This document shows positions 9,094 through 16,448 of a DNA stretch of 64,000 bases, one piece after another. Numbering within the stretch: position 1 is the first letter of the stretch; every line of letters starts with the position of its first letter. Both the position numbers and the translations under genes were made by a program. Under the pieces are notes generated by a model. It did no database searches and was not told the origin of the DNA. It worked only from the letters and a program-made list of their open reading frames with translations. The DNA comes from Rhodopseudomonas palustris. GTDB taxonomy: Bacteria > Pseudomonadota > Alphaproteobacteria > Rhizobiales > Xanthobacteraceae. The stretch covers positions 186,001-250,000 of the forward strand of contig NZ_QYYD01000003.1 of assembly GCF_003591005.1 (NCBI RefSeq), given 5' to 3'.

Positions 9094-9121
9094 TTGTGGA
9101 ATGCGAGTGTAACGTTATAAC
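9094..9121 (+). promoter_or_regulatory. Candidate promoter of the TonB receptor locus
   Basis: TTGTGG (9094-9099), 16-base spacer, TATAAC (9116-9121). The -10 lies inside a Zur-like palindrome, which would put the start of transcription near 9128 and give a leader of about 470 nt that contains the cobalamin riboswitch. Based on motifs only. Confidence 0.45.
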
Positions 9122-9127
9122 ATAACA
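9108..9127. promoter_or_regulatory. Zur-like operator overlapping the -10 element
   Basis: The 20-bp stretch TGTAACGTTATAACATAACA is AT-rich in a GC-rich genome and is a near-palindrome centred on GTTATAAC. It closely resembles the zinc-repressor motif remembered for Rhizobiales (TGTAATGTTATAACATTACA). Its position over the candidate -10 fits repression. No zur gene is in the window. Confidence 0.5.
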
Positions 9128-9312
9128 TTCACTCGCTCCCGCGTAGAAAATTTCCCATGCTCAGTGATCCGCCAAACCCTCGTCAGCCCAATCTCGGTCG
9201 CCCGCCTCCGGTGGCGGCGCCGGCCCCTATGTTTGCGCTCGCCCGAGCCTGCACGGGGATGGAGTCGACGTTCGCGTTGACAGTGCAACCCGGACCACCC
9301 TACGGTAGCCGG

Positions 9313-9483
9313 CGACGGTTCCCGCAAGGGATCAATAGGGAATGCGGTGCGGAGTCTCACGATTCCAATGCCGCAGCTGCCCCCGCAACTGTGAGCGGCG
9401 AGCCTTTCGCCAAGCGCCACTGGGCTACCAGCCCGGGAAGGCGGCGAAAGGCAGCGACCCGCGAGCCAGGAGACCTGCCGTCG
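9313..9483 (+). promoter_or_regulatory. Cobalamin (adenosylcobalamin-type) riboswitch
   Basis: The aptamer is closed by CGACGG (9313-9318) pairing with CCGTCG (9478-9483). Inside are the hallmark segments in order: GGGAATGCGGTGCGGAG, then the B12 box GCCGCAGCTGCCCCCGC followed by AACTGTGAGCGG, then GCCACTGGG, CCCGGGAAGG, and GCCAGGAGACCTGCC before the closing stem. Such riboswitches lower expression when the cobalamin coenzyme is abundant. It lies 116 nt before the TonB receptor start. Confidence 0.95.
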
Positions 9484-9566
9484 TTCGTGGTCACACGCGA
9501 GCACATTGGGCGGGGTGTCCTGATGGGTGTCGAACTGCGGCGTTCAGCGTCGCGGCCAGGCCTCGT

Positions 9567-9594
9567 TCGCGGTGACGTGCCACGTTTGCCGCGA
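9567..9594 (+). promoter_or_regulatory. Hairpin covering the ribosome-binding region of the receptor gene
   Basis: TCGCGG (9567-9572) pairs with CCGCGA (9589-9594), with an inner ACGTGCCACGT segment, ending five bases before the start codon. It would mask the purine-rich GCGAG before ATG 9600 and is a plausible expression platform for the riboswitch. Inferred. Confidence 0.45.
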
Positions 9595-9599
9595 GCAAA

Positions 9600-11873
9600 A
9601 TGATGACTCCCATCCTCAATGCCGCCGGGCGCAACCGGCGCCTGCTGTCCTCCGTCGCGTTCGTCTCCCTGATCTGGCCGGCTGCCGGCCATACCCAAAC
9701 CGCCCGTGGCCTCGACCCGATCGTGGTCGAGGGCCAAAGCGCGCGGCCGTCGAAGCCACGCGCGACGGCCAATGCCGGCGCCTCGCGCCAGCGCCGCGCC
9801 GCCGCGCGTCCGGTCGCGACGACGCCGGTGCCCACCTCGACGTCGGCGGCCACCACCAGCACCGCCTCGCCGCCGACCTTCAATCTCGGCACGCCGGCGT
9901 CGAGCGCGTCGCGCCTGAACCTGACGCCGCTGCAGACGCCAGCCAGCGTCGAGATCATCACCGCCGACACCATCGCCGAGCGCGGCCAGCACAACGTCAT
10001 CGATGCCGTGACCCAGAACGCCACCGGCTTCACCGCCAGCCCGGCGCCCGGCAATGGCGGGCTCGCCTTCAACACCCGCGGCTTCACCGGCAACGGCACG
10101 GTGATGTCGCTGTACGACGGCACCCGGATGTATGTCGGCTCCGGCACCATGACGTTTCCATTCGACACCTGGACGGCGCAGCGCATCGAGGTGCTGCGCG
10201 GGCCGGCCTCGGTGATGTACGGCGAGGGCGCGATCGGCGGCGCCATCAACGTGATCTCGAAGAAGCCGTCGTGGCTGCCGCGCAACGAGGCCGAGATTTC
10301 GCTCGACACCAATTTGACGCGGCGGCTGGCCGTCGACAGCACCGGCCCGATCAATTCGAATGTCAGCTACCGGCTCGCCGCGATCGGCAATATGTCGGAC
10401 GGCTGGGTCGATCGCGACAACACCTCCAACGTCGCGGTGTCGGGTTCGGTGCGGGTGCAGGCCGCCGACAATCTCGCCTTCACGCTGAGCGAGGACTACG
10501 CCGACCGCAGCCCGTCGCGCTATTTCGGTACGCCGCTGGTCAACGGCCGGCTCGACGAGTCGTTGCGCTTCCAGAACTACAATGTCGGCGACGCCTCGAT
10601 CCGCTATCGCGACAACTGGACCCAGCTCAAGACCGAATGGGACGTCGCCGAAGGCGTCTCGGTCAAGAATGTCAGCTATTATCTCAGCAGCCACCGGCAC
10701 TGGAAGGACGTCGAAAGCGACGCCTACAGCCCGGCGACCGGGACTATCAATCGCAGCTCGTATATCGAGATTTTCCACGACCAGGAGCAGATCGGCAACC
10801 GCTTCGACACCACGCTGCGCGGCCATCTGTTCGGGCTCGCCAACGAGTTCGTCGCCGGCTTCGACGTCAACCGCATCGCCTTCAGCCACACCAACAACTC
10901 GCCCTATGCGGGCACGTCCTCGGTCACGCCGTATAACTTCGATCCCGGTTACTTCTTGCCGGTGAGCCCGACGCGCCCGAGCTTCCACACGCTGACGACG
11001 CAATACGGGTTGTTCGCCGAAAATCGCCTCAGCCTGACCGATCAGCTCTCGGTGGTCGGCGGCGTGCGCTCCGATCATCCGACCGTTGAGCGCACCGATT
11101 TTCTGACGCCGTCGAACAGCTTCGAGAAGAGCTATTCGGCGCCGAGCTGGCGCGCCGGCCTGGTGTACACGCCGATCAAGGATCTGGCGTTCTACGGCCA
11201 GTATGCGACCGCGGTCGATCCGGTCACCAATCTGATCACCATGACCGGCGTCAATCGCGACTTCGCGCTGTCGACCGGCAAGCAGGTCGAAATCGGCGTC
11301 AAGCAGCAGCTCGCCGGCGGCCGCGCCGAATGGACGCTGGCGGCGTATCAGATCGTCAAGAACAACCTGTTGGCGCGCGATCCACAAAACCCCGCCAACA
11401 CCAACCCGTTGCAGATCGGCCAGCAATCGTCCCGCGGCATCGAAGCCTCGGCGGGCGTCAAGGTCACCGACACGCTGAGGCTCGACGCCAATGTGGCGGT
11501 GCTGCGCGCCCAATATGACGACTTCGTCCAGGTGGTGGGCGGCAAGCCGGTGAACTACGCCGGCAACGTGCCCGCTAACGTGCCGCAGGTCGTCAGTAAC
11601 ATCTGGGCCACCTGGGCGTTCGCGCCGGGCTGGTCCGCCAATGCCGGCGTCCAGCTGGTCGGCGACACCTGGGCCGACAATGCCAACACGCTGGTGCGGC
11701 CGGCCTACAACGTCGTCAATGCCGGGCTGATGTGGAAGCCGGACGCGCAGCAAACGTTTGCTCTGCGCGTCTACAATGTGTTCGACACGGTCTACGCGAC
11801 CTCGGGCAACACCACGCAATGGCTGCTCGGCATGCCGCGCACCGCGGAGCTGTCCTACAACGTGAAGTTCTGA
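9600..11873 (+). CDS. TonB-dependent outer-membrane receptor under cobalamin riboswitch control
   Basis: A 757-residue receptor. Residues 1-35 form a signal peptide (RRLLSSVAFVSLIWPAAGHTQ), a TonB-box-like stretch follows (LDPIVVEG), then a low-complexity Ser/Thr/Pro/Ala linker, a plug domain (TPASVEIITADTIAERGQ, GPASVMYGEGAIGGAINVISK) and a beta-barrel ending in the terminal Phe of ELSYNVKF. The plug resembles siderophore receptors more than classical BtuB, but the riboswitch and Zur-like box ahead of it argue for a cobamide, cobalt or zinc-linked substrate. The following PepSY gene starts 2 bp after the stop. Confidence 0.93.
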   Translation: MMTPILNAAGRNRRLLSSVAFVSLIWPAAGHTQTARGLDPIVVEGQSARPSKPRATANAGASRQRRAAARPVATTPVPTSTSAATTSTASPPTFNLGTPASSASRLNLTPLQTPASVEIITADTIAERGQHNVIDAVTQNATGFTASPAPGNGGLAFNTRGFTGNGTVMSLYDGTRMYVGSGTMTFPFDTWTAQRIEVLRGPASVMYGEGAIGGAINVISKKPSWLPRNEAEISLDTNLTRRLAVDSTGPINSNVSYRLAAIGNMSDGWVDRDNTSNVAVSGSVRVQAADNLAFTLSEDYADRSPSRYFGTPLVNGRLDESLRFQNYNVGDASIRYRDNWTQLKTEWDVAEGVSVKNVSYYLSSHRHWKDVESDAYSPATGTINRSSYIEIFHDQEQIGNRFDTTLRGHLFGLANEFVAGFDVNRIAFSHTNNSPYAGTSSVTPYNFDPGYFLPVSPTRPSFHTLTTQYGLFAENRLSLTDQLSVVGGVRSDHPTVERTDFLTPSNSFEKSYSAPSWRAGLVYTPIKDLAFYGQYATAVDPVTNLITMTGVNRDFALSTGKQVEIGVKQQLAGGRAEWTLAAYQIVKNNLLARDPQNPANTNPLQIGQQSSRGIEASAGVKVTDTLRLDANVAVLRAQYDDFVQVVGGKPVNYAGNVPANVPQVVSNIWATWAFAPGWSANAGVQLVGDTWADNANTLVRPAYNVVNAGLMWKPDAQQTFALRVYNVFDTVYATSGNTTQWLLGMPRTAELSYNVKF

Positions 11874-11875
11874 CG

Positions 11876-13321
11876 ATGCGCTCCGCCGTGCGGCGGCTGA
11901 AGCGGTGGCTGTATCTCGGCCACCGCTGGCTGGGCATCGCAAGCTGCGTGCTGTTCGCCATCTGGTTCGTGTCGGGCGTGGTGATGATGTACGTCGCCTT
12001 CCCGAACCTCACGACAAGCGAGCGGCGCGCGGCGCTGCCCGATATCGCCTGGTCACGCGCCTTGCTGTCGCCCGACCAGGCGATGGCGGTGGCCGGCCTG
12101 TCGCGCTACCCGCGCGAGTTGCGGCTGACGATGCTGAACGACGAGCCGGTGTATCGGATCGCCGACTGGAAAGGGCCGCGGCAGACGATTTCCGCGGTGA
12201 CCGGCCGGGCGATCACCAGCATCACCGCGGAGCAGGCGCTCGCAGTGGCGGGGCATCATCCCGCCGCTGTCGCGCCGCGGCTGCTCGGCACCGTCGATCG
12301 CGACCAATGGAGCGTGACGGCGCGGTTTGATTCCGATCGCCCGCTCTATCTGGTCGATCTCGGCGATGCCGCCGGTACGGAACTCTACGTCTCCTCGCGG
12401 CGCGGCGAGGTCGTGCTCGACACCACGCGGCACGAGCGCATCTGGAACTGGCTCGGCGCGATTCCGCACTGGATTTATCTCACCGTGCTGCGTCAGGACG
12501 CGCCGCTGTGGCGGCAGGTGGTGATCTGGATCTCAGGCATCTGCATGGTCACGGCAGTCAGCGGCATCTGGATCGGCCTGCTCCGCGCCGGTCTGCGCCG
12601 CCGCTATGCGGGGGGACGTATCACGCCGTATCGCGGCTGGATGGCGTGGCATCATTTCGGCGGCCTGGTCGCGGGCATCGTTGTGTTGACCTGGATGTTC
12701 TCAGGCTGGCTGTCGATGAACCCGTTCGACTGGTTCGCCGGCCGCGCCGATCGCAGCGAAGCGCTGCAGCGTTATGCCGGCCATGACGCTCCGACCACCA
12801 AGGTTGCGCTGCCGGTCCGTGACCGGCCCGGCGTGGTGGAAGTGCGATTCATCTGGGTGGACGGCTCAGCACTGTTGCTGCTGGCGCATCGCGATGGATC
12901 GCAGAGCATGGTCGACCCGATGAGCGGCGCGTCGCGGATGCTGTCGGAGGATCGTCTGTTCGCAGCCGCCGCCCGGCTGTTGCCGGACGCGACCATGACG
13001 CTGCGGCAGCGGCTCGAGCAGGCGGATCTATACTGGTACACGCACCACCAGCAGCGGCTGTTGCCGGTGCTGCGCGCCGGCTTCGACGATGCGGCGCTGA
13101 GCTGGGTCTATCTTGACCCCGCGAGCGGCGAGATCCTCGGCTGGAGTGATCGCAGCACGCGCCTCCGCCGCTGGCTGTTCAACGCGCTGCACAGCTTCGA
13201 CCTGCCGCCGCTGCTCGCCTATCGGCCGGCGTGGGACATCGTGGTGATCGCGTTGTCGCTGGCCGGACTGCTGATCTCGCTCAGCGGCATCGTGATCGGA
13301 TGGCGGCGACTGCTGCGCTGA
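11876..13321 (+). CDS. PepSY-associated transmembrane protein
   Basis: A 481-residue inner-membrane protein with helices near residues 15-40 (YLGHRWLGIASCVLFAIWFVSGVVMMY), 205-240 (QVVIWISGICMVTAVSGIWIGLL), 255-285 (WHHFGGLVAGIVVLTWMFSGWLSM) and 445-478, and PepSY-like periplasmic loops between them. Conserved HRW, HH and HS histidines near the membrane resemble heme-binding positions of PepSY reductases, which reduce ferric siderophores after import. It is separated from the receptor gene by only 2 bp, so the two are surely co-transcribed and share the riboswitch. Confidence 0.9.
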   Translation: MRSAVRRLKRWLYLGHRWLGIASCVLFAIWFVSGVVMMYVAFPNLTTSERRAALPDIAWSRALLSPDQAMAVAGLSRYPRELRLTMLNDEPVYRIADWKGPRQTISAVTGRAITSITAEQALAVAGHHPAAVAPRLLGTVDRDQWSVTARFDSDRPLYLVDLGDAAGTELYVSSRRGEVVLDTTRHERIWNWLGAIPHWIYLTVLRQDAPLWRQVVIWISGICMVTAVSGIWIGLLRAGLRRRYAGGRITPYRGWMAWHHFGGLVAGIVVLTWMFSGWLSMNPFDWFAGRADRSEALQRYAGHDAPTTKVALPVRDRPGVVEVRFIWVDGSALLLLAHRDGSQSMVDPMSGASRMLSEDRLFAAAARLLPDATMTLRQRLEQADLYWYTHHQQRLLPVLRAGFDDAALSWVYLDPASGEILGWSDRSTRLRRWLFNALHSFDLPPLLAYRPAWDIVVIALSLAGLLISLSGIVIGWRRLLR

Positions 13322-13333
13322 GCGCTCCGCGTC

Positions 13334-14779
13334 TCACACCGCCTGCGGACGGGCGGGGCGAAGGGGCGCGGGCGGCACAGCGGCGAGCAGCGTTTTGCGA
13401 TCGGCCACGGCGTTGTGAAACTGCTCAAGCGCGATGCTGAACGCGGTCAGCGCCGCGCTGTCGATCGCGCCGTTTTCGTAGCAGTTCAGAGCGTCGCGCA
13501 GGATCGCGTCGGCTTCGGTCTGCATCGCGTCGAGCTCGTCGCAAGAGTCGCAGCGCCGCGCGCTGGCCAGCATGTCGAGCAGTCGGTCGCGCTGCGACGC
13601 GTTACTGATGCGTTCGTCCTTGCGCAGATAGCTGGCGAACCAGGCGCCGATCGAACCGGTTGCCGAAAGTCCCATCAGCGAGAACCAGATCAGGTCGCTG
13701 TAGCGGTCGAGAAAGCTCTTCTCGTCACCGTCCACATAGGCGGCGGCGCCGGGTTGCACCGGGATCACCGCGTCCTTGTCGGTGTCGGGCGTCTCGATCT
13801 TTGCCGCCAGAGGGTTTTCCGTCATCACTGTCTGACGCGCGGTGAAAAGTTGCTGGGTGAAGGTGGCGATCGTGCTGTCGGCGACGCCGTCGCGCGCCAC
13901 GATGTAGTGCGAGAAGCTGATCGTCTTGATATCGTCACTCGGCCGTACCGGCCCGCCGCCGAACGCCCCCGCAGGAATCGTCGCGGCCTCGTAGGTCGGA
14001 TGATTGGCGACCAGGGCTTCCGATGAATCGATGCCGAGGAACACCGGCTCGTGGCCCGACGACGCGGTCGCCGCCAGCGCCTCGCTGATCACCTTGCTGT
14101 TGAGCGGGCCGGCGGCCAGGAAGGCGTCAACCTTGCGGTTCTGCACCGCGTCGGGGACGTCGCCGACCGCAAGTTGCACGTTCTCCACCTTGCTGGGGTC
14201 GACGCCATATTGCTGCAGGATCACCCGCAGCAGTCCGGCATTGGCCTCGGTGCGGCCGATCACGCCGACGCGTTTTCCGACCAGTTCGGTGATCGCGGTG
14301 ATACCTGGCGTCTTCTTGCGCTTGCCGCCGGCCCGCCCGGGTGCCCACAGCACCGCCAGGTTCTTGTGCAGCACTGCCACCGAGCGCGCGTTGCGTGGCA
14401 CCGGCAGGTCGCCGCGGATCACCGCGAGATCGGCGGCATCCGCGCGCAACGCCGAGGCGCTCGCTGCCGGCCCGTCGGTGACGATCGGGCGTATCCGCAC
14501 GGTGTTGCGCTCCCGCGAAAACACTTGCGCCAGCGCCTGGATCAGCCGGACGTCGTCGCCGGCCGGGGGGCCGACTGCGATCTTCAGCGTCGCCGGGCGC
14601 ATCGCGAAGTAGTACGCAGCACTCACTGCGCCGATCAGCGCCAGGATGGCGGCCAGCGTGATCAGCCGCATTCTCCGGCGCACCGGACGTGGCGCAGGCT
14701 GCAGATAAGGATCCAACGTCTCGGACCCACCCGTCGACCGGGCAGGGGGCAATGTCGCTGTCGCCCGTCGGAACTCCAT
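13334..14779 (-). CDS. TAXI family TRAP solute-binding protein, membrane-tethered
   Basis: A 481-residue protein. A positively charged N terminus (RPVRRRMR) leads into a membrane helix near 37-59, then a TAXI-type periplasmic binding fold ([34 protein letters not shown]). A second membrane helix lies near 365-387 ([26 protein letters not shown]), followed by about 90 cytosolic residues with CDSCDEL. Ordinary TAXI proteins are free in the periplasm and pair with TRAP permeases; none is encoded here. It may be a sensor or an orphan binding subunit. Convergent with the PepSY gene, 12 bp apart. Confidence 0.82.
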   Translation of the reverse strand: MEFRRATATLPPARSTGGSETLDPYLQPAPRPVRRRMRLITLAAILALIGAVSAAYYFAMRPATLKIAVGPPAGDDVRLIQALAQVFSRERNTVRIRPIVTDGPAASASALRADAADLAVIRGDLPVPRNARSVAVLHKNLAVLWAPGRAGGKRKKTPGITAITELVGKRVGVIGRTEANAGLLRVILQQYGVDPSKVENVQLAVGDVPDAVQNRKVDAFLAAGPLNSKVISEALAATASSGHEPVFLGIDSSEALVANHPTYEAATIPAGAFGGGPVRPSDDIKTISFSHYIVARDGVADSTIATFTQQLFTARQTVMTENPLAAKIETPDTDKDAVIPVQPGAAAYVDGDEKSFLDRYSDLIWFSLMGLSATGSIGAWFASYLRKDERISNASQRDRLLDMLASARRCDSCDELDAMQTEADAILRDALNCYENGAIDSAALTAFSIALEQFHNAVADRKTLLAAVPPAPLRPARPQAV

Positions 14780-14923
14780 CCTACCAGTTCCCTTCGCGAC
14801 CGCACTTCTGTTTTGCGGCCGCTGCGATATGGTTGGGTCTCAGGCGCAATTTGGCCCTTTGTTTGTGGCCGGCTTCAGTCCGCCGCGGGCTCGGCCGATA
14901 ACATCGGCGTGAGGAGAAGGTTC

Positions 14924-15223
14924 ATGAAGCTGTTGTCGGGCGCCGACCTGCGTGCGGCATTGGACGATCTGCCAGGTTGGAGTGAAGTGTCCGGCCGCGC
15001 CGCGATCGCCCGCACCTTCGTGTTCGGCGATTTCAATCAGGCATTCGGCTTCATGACCCGCGTGGCGCTGATCGCCGAAAAGAGCGATCACCATCCGGAA
15101 TGGCGCAACGTCTACAAGACTGTCGAGGTGGTGCTGACCACGCACGATGCCGGCGGCGTCACCGTCCGCGACATTGCGCTGGCGACCGCCATGAATGCGA
15201 TCGCCGGCGAATTCGGCGTCTGA
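14924..15223 (+). CDS. phhB: Pterin-4a-carbinolamine dehydratase
   Basis: A 99-residue enzyme that dehydrates 4a-hydroxytetrahydrobiopterin, recycling pterin cofactor. The catalytic signature SDHHPEW is at residues 54-60 and a further conserved His lies in TTHDAGGVT near 74. A strong GAGGAGAAGG ribosome site precedes ATG 14924. No phenylalanine hydroxylase gene is adjacent, so the role here may be general pterin recycling. Confidence 0.94.
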   Translation: MKLLSGADLRAALDDLPGWSEVSGRAAIARTFVFGDFNQAFGFMTRVALIAEKSDHHPEWRNVYKTVEVVLTTHDAGGVTVRDIALATAMNAIAGEFGV

Positions 15224-15299
15224 CCGCGGCTGCTTGCAGCGCGGATCGCGAACCCCCACATCATGTAGCGTTGATATCCGTGGGGAGCGGAGGGACGCG

Positions 15300-15671
15300 A
15301 TGACCGAACATAGTGTGGGGTTCGAGCCGGCCGACCGGCTGGCGCAGGATCCCGAGACGTTGCGCCGCAAGTTCTGGCACAAGATCAAGCGCGTCGCGGC
15401 GCATCTGCCGTTGGCCGAGGAAATCCTGGCGGCGTACTACTGCGCGTTCGATCGCCAGACGCCGCGGCACGTCCAGGTCGCGCTGCTCGGCGCGCTGGCG
15501 TATTTCGTGCTGCCGTTCGATTTCGTGCCGGACATCCTGCCGGTGCTCGGCTTCACCGACGATGCCGCGATTCTGGCGGCGGCGATCCGCATGGTCGCCA
15601 GCAACATCACCCCCGCTCACCGCGAGGCCGCCCACGCCGCGATCCAGCGCGGCCTGCAGGACGAGGCTTAA
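15300..15671 (+). CDS. YkvA (DUF1232) family protein
   Basis: A 123-residue protein with the DUF1232 core [24 protein letters not shown] near residues 60-84, a hydrophobic hairpin that ends in the conserved D-D pair. The function is unknown. ATG 15300 has GGAGCGGAGGGA ahead of it. Its last four bases overlap the end of the convergent TetR gene. Confidence 0.88.
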   Translation: MTEHSVGFEPADRLAQDPETLRRKFWHKIKRVAAHLPLAEEILAAYYCAFDRQTPRHVQVALLGALAYFVLPFDFVPDILPVLGFTDDAAILAAAIRMVASNITPAHREAAHAAIQRGLQDEA

Positions 15672-16291
15672 GCCGCCCCCAGCATCCGCTCCGTCGCACG
15701 CCGTGCCAGCGCGGCGCGTTCGGTGATCGCGTCGGCGCTCAGCGGCGGCGCGGTGCCGAGCAGCGTCTGCAACTGCGCAAAGCCGATCAGCACTGAAAAG
15801 AACACGTTGATCAGCGTCAGGATCTCGTCGCTGCGGACGATGCCGCGCGCCGCAGCCTGTTCGAAAAACCGCGTCATCGCCCGCATCACCGGCTGCCGGC
15901 CGTGAACGTCGAGCTCGCGCGCTACCTCGCCGCCGCCGCGCGCGGCTTCGGCGATCGCCAGCCGATACATCGCGGTGCGCTCGGGATGGAGAAACTCGGC
16001 CAGAAAGCCGCGGCCGAATTGCTCCAGCACGGCGAGAAACTGCGCGCGGTCCTGCGGCTCCGGCAGGGCGGGCGAGGGCTGCATCTTCTGGCTGCCGTAG
16101 CGCACCAGCGCCACCAGGATGTCCTGCTTGCTGGCGAAGAACGCGTACAGCGTTCGCTTCGAGGTCCGCGCCCGGCGCACGATCTCGGCCGTGGTCGCCG
16201 ACTCGAATCCCTTCTCAACGAACACGTCGAACGCCGCCTGCAGGATCGCACCGCGCCGGGAATCGTCAGGTTTTTCTTGTGAGTTCATCAC
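15668..16291 (-). CDS. TetR family transcriptional regulator
   Basis: A 207-residue repressor. The N-terminal helix-turn-helix is [20 protein letters not shown] with [24 protein letters not shown] following; the rest is an alpha-helical ligand domain (TetR C-terminal type found with AcrR-like regulators). It is transcribed away from the CrtI-like fusion gene, and four GGTACC cores sit in the shared intergenic space, so it very likely represses that gene and itself. The ligand is unknown. Confidence 0.93.
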   Translation of the reverse strand: MMNSQEKPDDSRRGAILQAAFDVFVEKGFESATTAEIVRRARTSKRTLYAFFASKQDILVALVRYGSQKMQPSPALPEPQDRAQFLAVLEQFGRGFLAEFLHPERTAMYRLAIAEAARGGGEVARELDVHGRQPVMRAMTRFFEQAAARGIVRSDEILTLINVFFSVLIGFAQLQTLLGTAPPLSADAITERAALARRATERMLGAA

Positions 16292-16322
16292 CTTGGCATC
16301 GTTCGTCGCAGGTTTCGAGAAT

Positions 16323-16375
16323 CCGGTACCATTCGGTACCAGATGTGCTAAGAGTCCGGTACCGGATGGTACCGG
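16323..16375. promoter_or_regulatory. Four-core TetR-type operator (paired GGTACC sites)
   Basis: GGTACC occurs at 16325, 16335, 16358 and 16368. The two pairs are each spaced by exactly 10 bp and lie 33 bp apart. The left pair on the plus strand (CCGGTACCATTCGGTACC) matches the right pair on the minus strand (CCGGTACCATCCGGTACC) at 17 of 18 bases, so the array is one large inverted repeat. It lies between the divergent TetR and CrtI-like genes. Confidence 0.75.
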
Positions 16376-16448
16376 CTACCGCTCCGGCCGACAACCCCGC
16401 CGTGCCGCCGGCGCCGACGCGACGTCGATGCAAGACGTGGAGGCTGCG

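Noticed and set aside
16119-16448. Upstream extension of the CrtI-like frame by 110 codons
   Set aside because: It runs antisense through the TetR gene and the operator array; GGAGG with good spacing supports ATG 16449.
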